Shown: one piece after another, positions 1 through 10,355 of the stretch
Layout: every line of letters starts with the position of its first letter
Position numbering within the stretch: the first letter of the stretch is position 1
NCBI RefSeq assembly: GCF_002269125.1
Contig: NZ_NQKI01000017.1
Coordinates: 1 to 64,000, forward strand
DNA length: 64,000 nucleotides
Source: Pseudomonas lundensis
Lineage (GTDB): Bacteria > Pseudomonadota > Gammaproteobacteria > Pseudomonadales > Pseudomonadaceae
Reading direction: 5' to 3'
The notes under the pieces: model-generated
What the model saw: the letters and a program-made list of their open reading frames with translations, nothing else
The model's database searches: none
What the model was told of the DNA's origin: nothing
Made by a program: the position numbers and the translations under genes

Positions 1-111
1 TGAAAACGGCTCGCTGATGGCCTCTTCACCTTTGAAGGCCAGCACCGAGAAGGGCTGGTCGTTGCCCATGAGGGTGAACTCGAAGCGGGTTTGGCGGGTA
101 AAGGTGGACAT
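1..111 (-). CDS. vgrG: VgrG-like type VI secretion spike protein, N-terminal fragment
   Basis: Only the first 37 codons are in the window; the gene runs off the left edge. The ATG at 111 has AAGGAAC a few bases upstream as ribosome site. The peptide begins with a short beta-strand segment (RFEFTLMG) followed by VLAFKGEEAISEPF, which fits the family pattern in which a G-x-EA-x-S-x-PF stretch opens the gp27-like part of VgrG. VgrG trimers form the puncturing tip of the type VI secretion system. The call rests on this short motif. Whether an effector domain is attached, and whether immunity or adaptor genes follow, cannot be seen here. A 68-bp tandem duplication lies 57 bases upstream of its start. 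Confidence 0.72.
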   Translation of the reverse strand, partial: MSTFTRQTRFEFTLMGNDQPFSVLAFKGEEAISEPFS

Positions 112-167
112 CCTTGGTTCCTTAGAAACTGAGGGTGCGCCCGATCATGAAACCACCCCTCGGCAAA

Positions 168-303
168 GAAGGTGAACGCTAACGGATAGACCCTAAGAGT
201 CGTTGTAGGAAGACTCCCAAACTTTCAAAAGAATCGAAGGTGAACGCTAACGGATAGACCCTAAGAGTCGTTGTAGGAAGACTCCCAAACTTTCAAAAGA
301 ATC
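168..303. repeat. Perfect 68-bp tandem duplication upstream of vgrG
   Basis: Bases 168-235 are repeated exactly at 236-303, and two further bases continue the match. Each unit contains a GAGTC/GACTC inverted pair separated by 10 bases. It lies between the leftward vgrG start and the rightward nhaP2 promoter. No reading frame of note crosses it. The identity of the copies points to a recent duplication or to recombination-driven copy variation. Its function is unknown. Confidence 0.95.
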
Positions 304-351
304 GAGCCGATCTGCCTTGAGGGCCTTCGACAGTCCTCTCGCAAAACCTTT

Positions 352-382
352 TTGACAGCCCGGCAATCGCGCAGGTTAGAAT
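352..382 (+). promoter_or_regulatory. Likely sigma-70 promoter of nhaP2
   Basis: A consensus -35 TTGACA at 352-357 is followed by GTTAGA at 375-380 (17-base spacer) or TAGAAT at 377-382 (19-base spacer). The coding start is about 65 bases further on. It is the only good promoter match between the tandem repeat and nhaP2. Confidence 0.55.
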
Positions 383-445
383 CGCTGGCACGCAAACTGC
401 TAGATCGGTATGCGCCCTGCCTTTGAGTTTTCTGGAGTACTGCCT

Positions 446-2188
446 TTGAATGCGACGACCATCAACAGCCTGTTCTTGATCGGCGCGTTGCTGGTGGGTG
501 CAAGCATTCTGGTGAGTTCACTCTCTTCGCGCCTGGGGATCCCGATTCTGGTGATCATTCTGGCCGTGGGCATGTCCGCTGGCGTCGACGGTGGCGGCAT
601 TATTTTTGACAACTACCCGACGGCGTATTTGGTGGGCAACCTGGCACTGGCCGTGATTCTGCTCGACGGCGGCTTGCGAACCCGGGTTTCCAGTTTCCGC
701 GTCGCGCTCTGGCCTGCGTTATCGCTGGCCACGGTCGGGGTAATGATTACCACCGGACTGACCGGCCTGATGGCCGCCTGGCTGTTCAACCTGAACCTGA
801 TTCAAGGCCTGCTGATCGGTGCCATCGTCGGGTCTACCGATGCCGCGGCGGTATTCTCACTGCTCGGCGGCAAAGGGCTGAACGAACGGGTGTCGGCCAG
901 CCTCGAGATCGAGTCCGGTAGCAACGACCCGATGGCCGTGTTCCTCACTGTGACCCTGATCGACATGCTGGCCAGTGGCGAAACCAGCCTGCACTGGAGT
1001 TTGCTGCTTAATTTGCTGCGTGAGTTCGGCATTGGCGGCGCCATCGGTCTGGCGGGTGGCTGGATGATGCTGCAACTGGTCAACCGTATTAATCTGGCCA
1101 ACGGCCTGTACCCGATTCTGGTGGTGGCGGGCGGTCTGGTGGTGTTTGCACTCACCAACGCCCTGCACGGCAGCGGCTTCCTCGCGGTGTACTTGTGTGG
1201 CCTGGTGATCGGCAACAGCCCGATCCGCAGCCGCCACGGCATTTTGCACATGCTCGACGGCATGGCCTGGCTGGCACAGATCGGCATGTTCCTGGTGCTG
1301 GGGTTGCTGGTCACGCCTCACGACTTGCTGCCCATCGCGGTTCCGGCACTGGCCTTGGCGTTGTGGATGATTCTATTCGCCCGCCCGCTGTCCGTGGTGG
1401 TGGGCCTGCTGCCCTTCAAAGCCTTCCACTCCCGTGAAAAAGCCTTTATTTCGTGGGTCGGGCTGCGCGGTGCGGTGCCGATCATTCTTGCCGTGTTCCC
1501 GCTGATGGCCGGGCTGCCGAATGCGCAGCTGTATTTCAACCTCGCCTTCTTTATCGTGCTGGTTTCCCTGTTGGTGCAGGGCACCAGCCTGCCGTGGGTC
1601 GCCAAACTGCTGAAAGTGACAGTACCGCCCGACCTGGCCCCCATCTCCCGCGCAGCCCTTGAGGTTCACGTGACCAGCGAGTGGGAGCTGTTTGTGTACC
1701 GTCTTGACGCACAAAACTGGTGCATCGGCGCCGCTTTGCGTGAATTGAAAATGCCCGAGGGGACTCGCATCGCTGCCCTGTTTCGCGGCCAGCAACTGCT
1801 CCATCCGTCGGGCAGTACGACCCTCGAAATTGGCGATTTGCTCTGCGTGATCGGCCATGAACACAACCTGCCCGCCCTCGGCAAATTGTTCAGCCAACCA
1901 CCGACCCGTGGCCTGGACCTGCGCTTTTTCGGTGACTTCGTGCTTGAGGGCGACGCCCATCTGGGCGCGGTGTCAGCGCTATATGGCCTCAAGCTCGACG
2001 GTATCGACCCCAACGTGCCGCTGAGCAGTTTCATTGCGCAGAAGGTCGGCGGCGCGCCCGTCGTGGGCGACCAGGTGGAATGGAACAACACCATTTGGAC
2101 CGTGGCGGTGATGGACGGGAACAAGATCGCCAAAGTGGGCGTCAGATTCCCCGAAGGAAGTGCCCCGGGTCCGGGGTTGTTCCTCTAA
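446..2188 (+). CDS. nhaP2: K+/H+ antiporter NhaP2 (CvrA family)
   Basis: CPA1-family inner-membrane antiporter that expels K+ in exchange for protons. The TTG at 446 is chosen because GGAG sits at 434-437 and the protein then starts [12 protein letters not shown], as in the E. coli homologue; an in-frame ATG at 410 would add 12 residues without a good ribosome site. The 580 residues equal the usual family length. About 12 membrane segments cover residues 1-390, with the ion-binding Asn-Asp pair near residues 160-161 (SGSNDP). A TrkA-C/RCK-type domain (about 400-475) and a CorC/HlyC-type C-terminal domain follow, both typical of NhaP2. A GC-rich CCCCGG/CCGGGG hairpin (2163-2176) lies at the stop. 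Confidence 0.93.
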   Translation: MNATTINSLFLIGALLVGASILVSSLSSRLGIPILVIILAVGMSAGVDGGGIIFDNYPTAYLVGNLALAVILLDGGLRTRVSSFRVALWPALSLATVGVMITTGLTGLMAAWLFNLNLIQGLLIGAIVGSTDAAAVFSLLGGKGLNERVSASLEIESGSNDPMAVFLTVTLIDMLASGETSLHWSLLLNLLREFGIGGAIGLAGGWMMLQLVNRINLANGLYPILVVAGGLVVFALTNALHGSGFLAVYLCGLVIGNSPIRSRHGILHMLDGMAWLAQIGMFLVLGLLVTPHDLLPIAVPALALALWMILFARPLSVVVGLLPFKAFHSREKAFISWVGLRGAVPIILAVFPLMAGLPNAQLYFNLAFFIVLVSLLVQGTSLPWVAKLLKVTVPPDLAPISRAALEVHVTSEWELFVYRLDAQNWCIGAALRELKMPEGTRIAALFRGQQLLHPSGSTTLEIGDLLCVIGHEHNLPALGKLFSQPPTRGLDLRFFGDFVLEGDAHLGAVSALYGLKLDGIDPNVPLSSFIAQKVGGAPVVGDQVEWNNTIWTVAVMDGNKIAKVGVRFPEGSAPGPGLFL

Positions 2189-2223
2189 ACTGCCCCCTTC
2201 CGCCCCTTGTATGACCGGTATCT

Positions 2224-5200
2224 ATGCCTACTCTGCGCACGTTTTTCGCCACCGTCCTGCTCGGCCTGAGCCTTTGTGTGGGTTCGCTGCAGGCGGCTGA
2301 ACCCCTGACCACCGAGTCGGTTCAGCAAAGCCTGGACAAAATTGCCGATCGAAAGCTGCCTGACGCCGACCAAAAGGCCCTGCAAGCGATCCTCGAAAAG
2401 ACCTTGGCCCAGTTGGCCAACAAGGCGGATTACGACCAGAGCCTGAGCGAGGTCAAACAACTGCTCGGCACTGCGCAGCAGCAAACCCTCGAAAATCAGC
2501 GTGAACTGGCGCGACTCAAGGCCAGCACTGTTGTTCCGGTCGCTCAGCGTTACAAAAGCCTGAGCGTGCCCGAGCTAGAGCAACTGGTGGCGGATCGCAC
2601 CACGCAGCAGGGCGAATTGCAAAAATCCCTGGCCAGTGCCAACAGCATGACCATCGCCGCCCAAACCCGACCTGAACGGGCGCAGGCAGAGATCAGCACC
2701 AGCCAGACACGTATCCAGCAAATCAACAACATCCTTAAGCTGGGTCGCGATAACGGCAAAGTGCTGACGCAAGACCAGCGAAACCTGCTCAACGCCGAAT
2801 CCTCGGCCCTGACGTCTCTGATTGCCTTGCGCCGTCAGGAACTGGCGGGCAACAGCCTGCTGCAAGACCTGAGCGGCAGCCAGCATGACCTCCTTGTGGA
2901 AAAAACTGCGCGTCAGGACCAGGAGATTCAGGAGCTGCAAACCCTGATCAACCAGAAACGCCTGGCGCAATCGCAACAAACCGTGACCCAGCAATCCTTA
3001 GAAGCGCAAAAGTCTGGGAGCAGCAGCCTGCTGGCCACCGAGAGCGCGCTGAACCTCAAGCTCTCCGACTACCTGTTGCGCAGCACCGACCGCTTGAACG
3101 AGGTCACGCAGCAGAACCTCGAAACCAAACAACAACTGGATAACGTCACCCAAAGCGATCAGGCGCTGGATGAGCAAATCAGCGTGCTGAAGGGCAGCCT
3201 TCTGTTGTCCAAGATCCTCTACAAACAGAAACAAGCGCTGCCGCGTCTGCAAAAGATGGACAAAAACCTGGCAGACGAAATCGCTGACATCCGCCTGTAT
3301 CAATTTGAGATCAACCAGCAGCGCGAACTGATCAGCAACCCGGTTGCCTATGTGGACAACCTGCTCAGCACCCAACCGGCCGATCAAGTCACCCCGCAAC
3401 TGCGCAAAACCCTGCTGGAACTGGTGGGCACCCGGGGCGAATTGCTGGAACGCCTGAACCGCGAATTGAGCGCGCTGCTCAACGAAACCATCACCCTGCA
3501 ACTGAACCAGAAGCAGCTGCTCAGCACTGCCCAAAGCCTGCGCGCCACGCTCGATGAGCAAATGTTCTGGATACCCAGCAACAAGCCGCTGGATCTGGAG
3601 TGGCTCGAGACGGCCCCGCACTACCTCAAACAGCAACTGCTGACCTTGCCCTGGACCTCCGGCCTGAGCGAGCTTCGCGATGGTCTCGCCCAGCGACCGT
3701 GGCTGTTTTCGCCACTGGCATTGTTGATCGTGGCGTTGCTGTGGAAACGCCGTTACCTCTACGGCAAGTTGAACAAAATCCATCAGGACATTGGCCACTT
3801 CAAACGTGACAGCCAATGGCACACCCCGATGGCAATCCTGATCAATGTCCTGCTGGCCATGCCGATTTCACTGGCGCTGGCCCTGTGCGGCTATGCCCTG
3901 CAAACCGATGCCCGTGGCATGAATGCCAACTTGGGCGCAGCACTGATCCAGATGGCTCAGGCCTGGCTGGTGTTCTACACCGCGTACCGCATTCTGGCGC
4001 CGGGTGGCGTGGCCGAATTGCATTTCCGCTGGGCCAAACCGCTGGTCGAGTTCCTGCAACGCTGGGTGCGCAAACTGGGTTTTGTGGTCCTGGCGCTGGT
4101 GGCCGTGGTGGCATTTGCCGAACAACAACCGGCCGCGCTGGCCGACGACGTGCTGGGCATCGTAATCGTGCTGAGCTGTTACGCCGCCATGGCGTGGCTG
4201 CTGTGCCGCCTGCTGCTCAACAACTTCGAGACCGATAAAAAAGCCTACCGCCTGCGCAAACTGCTGGGCTTCGCCTTCGCCCTGCTGCCACTCGCACTGT
4301 TTGTGGCCGTGTGCTTCGGCTACTACTACACCGCCCTCAAACTCAGCGACCGCCTGATCAACACGCTTTACCTGCTGATGTTCTGGCTGGTGGCAGAAGC
4401 CGCCTTTGTACGCGGGCTTGCCGTTGCTGCCCGCCGTCTGGCTTATCAGCGCGCACTGGCAAAACGCCAGGCCGCCAAGGAAGCAGGCGAAGGCAACGAC
4501 ATCATCATCGAAGAACCCACGCTGGATATTGAGCAGGTCAACCAGCAATCGCTGAGGCTGATTCGCCTGGCGCTGCTCGCAGCGTTTGTCGGTGGCTTGT
4601 ACTGGGTATGGGCAGACTTGATTTCAGTGTTTTCCTACCTCGACAACATCACCCTGTACGAATACACCAGCGGCACCGGCGCCAACGTCAGCATGGTACC
4701 CATCAGCATCGGTGACGTAATTGGTGCACTGGTGATCATCGGCATCAGCATCGCCCTGGCGCGCAACTTGCCGGGGCTGCTGGAAGTGCTGGTGCTGTCG
4801 CGGCTCGATCTCGGGCAAGGCAGCGCTTACGCCACCACAACCCTGCTGACTTACGTGATCGTCGGCATCGGTTTTGTCGCCACCCTGTCGACCCTGGGCG
4901 TGAGCTGGGACAAGTTGCAGTGGCTGGTGGCCGCGCTGTCGGTAGGCCTGGGCTTCGGGATGCAAGAGATTTTCGCCAACTTCATCTCCGGCATCATGAT
5001 TCTGTTCGAACGCCCGGTGCGTATCGGGGACACCATCACCATCGGCAACCTCTCCGGCACCGTGAGCAAAATCCGCATCCGCGCCACCACCATCACGGAT
5101 TTCGACCGCAAAGACATCATCGTCCCGAACAAAACGTTCATCACCGGTCAATTGATTAACTGGTCGCTGACCGACACCATCACCCGCGTGACCCTCAAGC

Positions 5201-5571
5201 TGGGGGTCGATTACGGCTCTGACCTGGACCTGGTGAAGCATCTGCTGCTCAAAGCCGCACAAGAGAACCCGCGGGTGCTTAAAGACCCGGAGCCGCACGT
5301 CTACTTCCTCAACTTCGGGCAAAGCACCCTCGATCATGAGCTGCGCATGCACGTTCGCGACCTGGGCGACCGTAACCCGGTGATTGATGAGGTCAACCGC
5401 TTCATCAACCGCGAGTTCAAGAACCACAACATCAACATCTCGTTCCAACAGATGGAGGTGTACCTCAAGAACTTGCAGGGCCAGGAATACAAGCTGGTGC
5501 CGGTCGGACCAGAAGTGCCGAACCCGCCGCCGCAACTGGACAAGCCCGACAGCGCACCCAAAACCCTGTAG
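2224..5571 (+). CDS. mscK: Mechanosensitive channel MscK/KefA type
   Basis: A 1115-residue channel of the MscS superfamily that opens when membrane tension rises and releases solutes during hypo-osmotic shock. A signal peptide (about residues 1-24, ending LQA) leads a long periplasmic, Gln-rich coiled-coil domain to about residue 480. Several membrane segments follow (about 490-890). The MscS core starts near residue 900 with GLGFGMQEIFANFISG, the pore-lining and cage-entry motif, followed by the beta domain (RPVRIGDTITIG) and a cytosolic cage. Length fits MscK of E. coli (about 1120). It lies 35 bases after nhaP2 on the same strand; both respond to ionic or osmotic stress and may be co-transcribed. 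No clear ribosome site was seen before the ATG. Confidence 0.92.
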   Translation: MPTLRTFFATVLLGLSLCVGSLQAAEPLTTESVQQSLDKIADRKLPDADQKALQAILEKTLAQLANKADYDQSLSEVKQLLGTAQQQTLENQRELARLKASTVVPVAQRYKSLSVPELEQLVADRTTQQGELQKSLASANSMTIAAQTRPERAQAEISTSQTRIQQINNILKLGRDNGKVLTQDQRNLLNAESSALTSLIALRRQELAGNSLLQDLSGSQHDLLVEKTARQDQEIQELQTLINQKRLAQSQQTVTQQSLEAQKSGSSSLLATESALNLKLSDYLLRSTDRLNEVTQQNLETKQQLDNVTQSDQALDEQISVLKGSLLLSKILYKQKQALPRLQKMDKNLADEIADIRLYQFEINQQRELISNPVAYVDNLLSTQPADQVTPQLRKTLLELVGTRGELLERLNRELSALLNETITLQLNQKQLLSTAQSLRATLDEQMFWIPSNKPLDLEWLETAPHYLKQQLLTLPWTSGLSELRDGLAQRPWLFSPLALLIVALLWKRRYLYGKLNKIHQDIGHFKRDSQWHTPMAILINVLLAMPISLALALCGYALQTDARGMNANLGAALIQMAQAWLVFYTAYRILAPGGVAELHFRWAKPLVEFLQRWVRKLGFVVLALVAVVAFAEQQPAALADDVLGIVIVLSCYAAMAWLLCRLLLNNFETDKKAYRLRKLLGFAFALLPLALFVAVCFGYYYTALKLSDRLINTLYLLMFWLVAEAAFVRGLAVAARRLAYQRALAKRQAAKEAGEGNDIIIEEPTLDIEQVNQQSLRLIRLALLAAFVGGLYWVWADLISVFSYLDNITLYEYTSGTGANVSMVPISIGDVIGALVIIGISIALARNLPGLLEVLVLSRLDLGQGSAYATTTLLTYVIVGIGFVATLSTLGVSWDKLQWLVAALSVGLGFGMQEIFANFISGIMILFERPVRIGDTITIGNLSGTVSKIRIRATTITDFDRKDIIVPNKTFITGQLINWSLTDTITRVTLKLGVDYGSDLDLVKHLLLKAAQENPRVLKDPEPHVYFLNFGQSTLDHELRMHVRDLGDRNPVIDEVNRFINREFKNHNINISFQQMEVYLKNLQGQEYKLVPVGPEVPNPPPQLDKPDSAPKTL

Positions 5572-5600
5572 GCAGCGGGCGACGGGGGCTTCAGGACCAG

Positions 5601-5617
5601 GGGTTGCCCGGCAACCC
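5601..5617 (+). other. Intergenic hairpin between mscK and selO
   Basis: GGGTTGCC and GGCAACCC form a perfect 8-base stem with a one-base centre, followed by TTTG. It may be a weak terminator for mscK. The next 30 bases (GTAGCCTGCGGCTGCGACTG) resemble the arm of a Pseudomonas REP-type extragenic element, a resemblance judged from memory. Confidence 0.45.
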
Positions 5618-5624
5618 TTTGTAG

Positions 5625-7142
<1,518 letters not shown>

Positions 7143-7199
7143 ACGCGATCAATGCGTGACAGGACTTCCTTGGCACGCGTTGCCTCACAGTGGCAGGTT

Positions 7200-7285
7200 G
7201 AGCATTCATCTGCTGAACTTGCACGCCACTGACCTGTGGCCGCTGCCGAGCAGCGCGAGCCTGCGTTCGTCGTGATCAATTTTTT
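7200..7285. repeat. Possible REP-like extragenic element between selO and trxC
   Basis: CGCTGC/GCAGCG (7241-7246 and 7250-7255) form a tight hairpin within GC-rich sequence (GTGGCCGCTGCCGAGCAGCG) that resembles the common Pseudomonas extragenic palindromes, followed by a run of seven T (7281-7287 region). It could also end selO transcription. Assignment is by resemblance only; only one good copy is in the window. Confidence 0.35.
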
Positions 7286-7299
7286 TATGGAGCTCTGCC

Positions 7300-7740
7300 A
7301 TGACCGACCCGCTGCTGATCCCCTGCCCTCACTGCAACGGCTTGAACCGCATTCCCGCCGCACGCGTGGGGGAACATCCCAAATGCGGACGCTGCAAAAA
7401 TGCGGTGTTGCAGGGCAAACCGTTCGATTTAAACCAGGCCGACTACGCCAGCCAGATCAAGGGCGATCTGCCATTGTTGCTGGATGTGTGGGCCGAATGG
7501 TGCGGGCCGTGCAAGTCGTTTGCGCCCGTGTTTGAGCAGGCAGCGAGCCAACTGCTGGGCAAATGCCGCTTGGCCAAACTCGACAGCGAGGCCAATCAGC
7601 AACTGGCCGGACAACTGGGCATCCGCTCGATTCCCAGCCTGATTCTGTTCAAAAACGGCCGGGAAATCGCCCGCCAGAGCGGTGCCTTCCCGTTACCTCA
7701 ACTCAAGGCCTGGCTACAAAGCCAGGGCATCAGCGCTTAA
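7300..7740 (+). CDS. trxC: Thioredoxin 2 (TrxC)
   Basis: Cytosolic zinc-containing thioredoxin that reduces protein disulfides, usually induced under oxidative stress. Residues 9, 12, 29 and 32 are the two CxxC pairs of the N-terminal zinc finger (CPHC and CGRC). The thioredoxin fold follows with the active site WCGPC at Cys68/Cys71 and the cis-Pro region SIPSLI. The 146-residue length matches E. coli TrxC (139) closely. GGAG lies seven bases before the ATG. The gene converges with the ParA-type gene and the two stop codons overlap by three bases, so there is no room for a terminator between them. Confidence 0.95.
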   Translation: MTDPLLIPCPHCNGLNRIPAARVGEHPKCGRCKNAVLQGKPFDLNQADYASQIKGDLPLLLDVWAEWCGPCKSFAPVFEQAASQLLGKCRLAKLDSEANQQLAGQLGIRSIPSLILFKNGREIARQSGAFPLPQLKAWLQSQGISA

Positions 7741-8510
7741 GCGTTCTGATCCAGATAGTCGTGCAACTCAATAAATTGCAGGGTCAGCTTGTGCCGGGGA
7801 TCGTAGTGCACCAGCGGCTGGCTGGCCTGATGCGATTCGCGCATGCGCACTGAGCTGCTGAGGTAGACCGGCAACACCGGCAGGCCTTCGGCTATCAGCT
7901 CCTCCAGCATTTGCTGCGGCAGGCTGGCGCGAGCCTGAAACTGATTGACCACGATGCCTTCGACCAGCAGGTCTTCATTGTGGTCGTCTTTCAGCTCTTC
8001 GATTTCGGACAGCAGCCCGTACAGCGCTTGCCGGGAAAAACTGTCGCAATCAAAAGGAATCAACACACGATCACTGGCGATCAGCGCTGATACCGCATAA
8101 AAGTTCAACGCCGGCGGGGTGTCGATGTAAATGCGGTCGTAATCTTCAGCCAGCTCATCCAGCAGTTTTCGCAGCTTGTTGATTTTGTGCTTGGCTTCCA
8201 GCTTGGGCTGCAAGTCCGCCAGTTCTGCGGTGGCCGTAATGACGTGCAAGTTTTCGAAAGGCGTTTCGTAAATGTCGACCCGATTCTTCTTACTACCGAC
8301 CCCGGCCGACAGGGTTTGTTTGAAAAACTCTGCGATCCCCATCGGGATGTCGTCGCCGGTCAATCCGGTGAGGTATTGAGTGGAGTTGGCCTGGGCGTCG
8401 AGATCGACCAACAGGGTGCGGTAACCCTCGCTGGCGCTGACGGCCGCCAGGTTGCACGCGATGCTGGACTTCCCCACACCGCCTTTTTGATTGAACACCA
8501 CCCGACGCAT
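7737..8510 (-). CDS. ParA/Soj-type P-loop ATPase, orphan
   Basis: MinD/ParA-family ATPase of 257 residues. The ATG at 8510 is preferred over the one at 8531 because GGAGG lies eight bases upstream and the deviant Walker A motif KGGVGKSS then starts at residue 9, as is usual. Walker A-prime (LLVDLDAQANST) and the YIDTPP switch region are intact. Such ATPases bind DNA or membrane non-specifically and position chromosomes, plasmids or protein clusters. No ParB, chemotaxis or flagellar gene adjoins, so the cargo is unknown. The true chromosomal parA is normally near gidB/parB, so this is a second copy type. It converges on trxC. Confidence 0.85.
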   Translation of the reverse strand: MRRVVFNQKGGVGKSSIACNLAAVSASEGYRTLLVDLDAQANSTQYLTGLTGDDIPMGIAEFFKQTLSAGVGSKKNRVDIYETPFENLHVITATAELADLQPKLEAKHKINKLRKLLDELAEDYDRIYIDTPPALNFYAVSALIASDRVLIPFDCDSFSRQALYGLLSEIEELKDDHNEDLLVEGIVVNQFQARASLPQQMLEELIAEGLPVLPVYLSSSVRMRESHQASQPLVHYDPRHKLTLQFIELHDYLDQNA

Positions 8511-8736
8511 TTGAAAACCTCCGTGTATCAATGAGTGCCCGAGTGTAGATGCCCTTCGCGCGTATTCGCTACCTCGTCGCGAAATGAACTACAGCTCCAG
8601 GTCGCTTATCTTCGAATATTCACGAATATCTCCCATTCCTGTGACAGCTTTGCCTTACCCATAGACCAATACTGGCAAAAAGACAGTGTCTTTTTTGTAG
8701 ATCGCGGAAAAACCATACTAAAACTGTAAGCAATAT
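8511..8736. other. Non-coding stretch between the ParA-type gene and the pigment operon
   Basis: No credible gene was seen. It holds an 8-base palindrome GAATATTC (8614-8621) within a CGAATAT direct repeat, and a strong symmetric hairpin AAAAAGACA/TGTCTTTTT (8677-8695) that could act as a terminator in either direction. The hairpin insulates the pigment-operon promoter from upstream reading. Confidence 0.5.
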
Positions 8737-8765
8737 TTGCTACCAGCCAACTGCACCGGGATAAT
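8737..8765 (+). promoter_or_regulatory. Sigma-70 promoter of the aryl polyene operon
   Basis: TTGCTA at 8737-8742 and GATAAT at 8760-8765 are spaced by 17 bases. Transcription would begin near 8772, about 75 bases before the first long gene, producing a leader that holds the mini-ORFs at 8799-8851. Confidence 0.55.
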
Positions 8766-8798
8766 GCCGCCACTCTGTTACAGGTGAGGCGTCGATCG

Positions 8799-8840
8799 AT
8801 GCCCACTTTCGCATCAAGGAAGCCTGCAAAGGCGGGATGA
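8799..8840 (+). CDS. Putative 13-residue leader peptide of the pigment operon
   Basis: ATG at 8799 with GGTGAGG nine bases upstream opens a frame MPTFASRKPAKAG that stops at 8840. Its stop overlaps an ATG (8837) of a four-codon frame MKLQ, whose stop (8849-8851) in turn overlaps the GTG start of the first pigment gene. The nested ATGA and GTGA junctions repeat the style of the operon itself and suggest coupled translation. The first long gene has no well-placed ribosome site of its own. Whether the peptides are made is unproven. Confidence 0.35.
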   Translation: MPTFASRKPAKAG

Positions 8841-8847
8841 AACTCCA

Positions 8848-9567
8848 GTGATCAATTTCAATATCGCCGCGTGGCGCGCCTGGGCCCCGGGCCTCGACAG
8901 CGTGGCCGATTGGCAGGCCTGGAGCCAGCAACCCGGCCTGTTGGCCACCAGCGGTGCCGCCCCCGATGTTTCGTTTTTACCCGCCATGCAGCGCCGCCGC
9001 CTGAGCCGTTTGGCGCGCATGGCGTTCAGTGTCGGCTGGCCACTGGCTGAAGGCCATCCAGCGCTGCCCCTGGTGTTCGTCTCCCGCCACGGTGAAACCC
9101 CGCGCACGTTCGACATCCTCAGCGACCTGGCCGCCGAACAGCCGTTGTCCCCCACGCAGTTCAGCCTGTCGGTGCATAACGCGGTGATTGGCCTGTGGTC
9201 GATCCTGCGCGGCGAAACCAGTGAGATGACGGCGCTGGCTGCCGCTGGGGATGGTCTGGAACACGGCCTGATTGAAGCCTGCGCGCTGCTCAATGAGGGC
9301 GCGCCAGCCGTCTTGCTGGTGATTACCGAAGAACAACCGCCCGACGCCTACGCGTCCTGGATCGATGATGTGCCCTTCCCTTATGCCGTGGGGCTGCTCC
9401 TGACCCCTGGCCAGCAATGGCAAGTGACCCTCAAGACGGGCCCGGCAGACGCCGATAAAGCGCCGTGGCCTCACGCCCTGAACCTGGTGCGCCACCTGTT
9501 CGACGAGCAGGCTTCATTCCAACACGCCTGGAAAACCCGCGTATGGACCTGGCAACGCAGCCTGTGA
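8848..9567 (+). CDS. Ketosynthase-like chain-length-factor protein of the aryl polyene cluster
   Basis: A 239-residue protein resembling the N-terminal half of beta-ketoacyl-ACP synthases (Ketoacyl-synt_2 type). It lacks the active-site Cys and the HGTAT and GHTLG His motifs that both full ketosynthases of the operon have. In characterised aryl polyene systems a protein of this kind (called ApeC, from memory) pairs with a ketosynthase and sets chain length; that role is inferred here. The recognisable part is VSFLPAMQRRRLSRLARMAF and SLSVHNAVIG. The GTG start at 8848 is forced by an in-frame stop at 8785 and is coupled to the upstream mini-ORF. Confidence 0.75.
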   Translation: MINFNIAAWRAWAPGLDSVADWQAWSQQPGLLATSGAAPDVSFLPAMQRRRLSRLARMAFSVGWPLAEGHPALPLVFVSRHGETPRTFDILSDLAAEQPLSPTQFSLSVHNAVIGLWSILRGETSEMTALAAAGDGLEHGLIEACALLNEGAPAVLLVITEEQPPDAYASWIDDVPFPYAVGLLLTPGQQWQVTLKTGPADADKAPWPHALNLVRHLFDEQASFQHAWKTRVWTWQRSL

Positions 9568-10355
9568 GCGCGCGACGCGACGCCTGGTATTGGCGCCTGA
9601 TGGCCACCGCACTCAGTTTCGGACTGTTCGGGCTGGGCTGCCTGGGCCTGCGTTTAATCATCTTTCCCCTCTTGAGCTGCCTGCCGGGCAATGCCGTTCG
9701 TCGCCGCGAGCGCGCACGCGCCACCGTCAGTCGGCTGTTCTGGCTGTTTATCCGCTCGATGGCGCGCATGGGCGTGCTGACGTATGACGTGCAAGGCGCC
9801 GACCGGCTCGGGCGGCCGGGGCAAATGATCATCGCCAACCATCCGTCGCTGATCGACGTGGTTTTCTTGATCGGGCTGGTGAGAAACGCCAATTGCGTGG
9901 TCAAACAGAGCCTTTGGCAAAACCCGTTTACCCGAAGCCAGGTGCGCGCCACGCAGTACATCAGCAATGACGGCAGTGTCGACATGCTGGATACCGCCGC
10001 CAGCGCCCTGCAAGAAGGCCAGACCCTGATTATTTTTCCTGAAGGCACGCGCACGCCGCCGGGGCAAACACCCGGCTTTCATCGCGGTGCCGCGTCGATT
10101 GCGTTGCGGGGTGCGAAGGTTCTGACACCGGTGATCATCAAAGTCAGCCCGACCACGCTGACCAAGGCCGAACCCTGGTATCGCATCCCGGATCGCCGCG
10201 TGCACTTCAGTTTTCGCGTGGGGGCCGATATAGACCCACACACCTTTGCTGCGCTAGGCCCGCCACCCAAGGCCTCGCGCCTGCTCAATGACTTCGTGCA
10301 TGACTACTTTATTAAGGAGCTCGCCACAGATGAGCGATCTAAACACGCAAATTAA
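9543..10355 (+). CDS. PlsC-like 1-acylglycerol-phosphate acyltransferase
   Basis: A 270-residue membrane-associated acyltransferase of the PlsC/lysophosphatidate family. The HX4D catalytic motif is NHPSLID and the phosphate-binding motif is FPEGTRT, both in the right order. One or two N-terminal hydrophobic segments precede them. It overlaps the preceding gene by 25 bases; a GTG at 9564 forming a GTGA junction is an alternative start. In APE clusters such enzymes are thought to attach the polyene or a fatty acid to the lipid carrier (ApeD position, from memory). Substrate is not predictable from sequence. Confidence 0.85.
   Translation: MDLATQPVSARRDAWYWRLMATALSFGLFGLGCLGLRLIIFPLLSCLPGNAVRRRERARATVSRLFWLFIRSMARMGVLTYDVQGADRLGRPGQMIIANHPSLIDVVFLIGLVRNANCVVKQSLWQNPFTRSQVRATQYISNDGSVDMLDTAASALQEGQTLIIFPEGTRTPPGQTPGFHRGAASIALRGAKVLTPVIIKVSPTTLTKAEPWYRIPDRRVHFSFRVGADIDPHTFAALGPPPKASRLLNDFVHDYFIKELATDERSKHAN

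Noticed and set aside
168..303. CRISPR-like repeat
   Set aside because: Only two head-to-tail copies of 68 bases, without spacers or cas genes.
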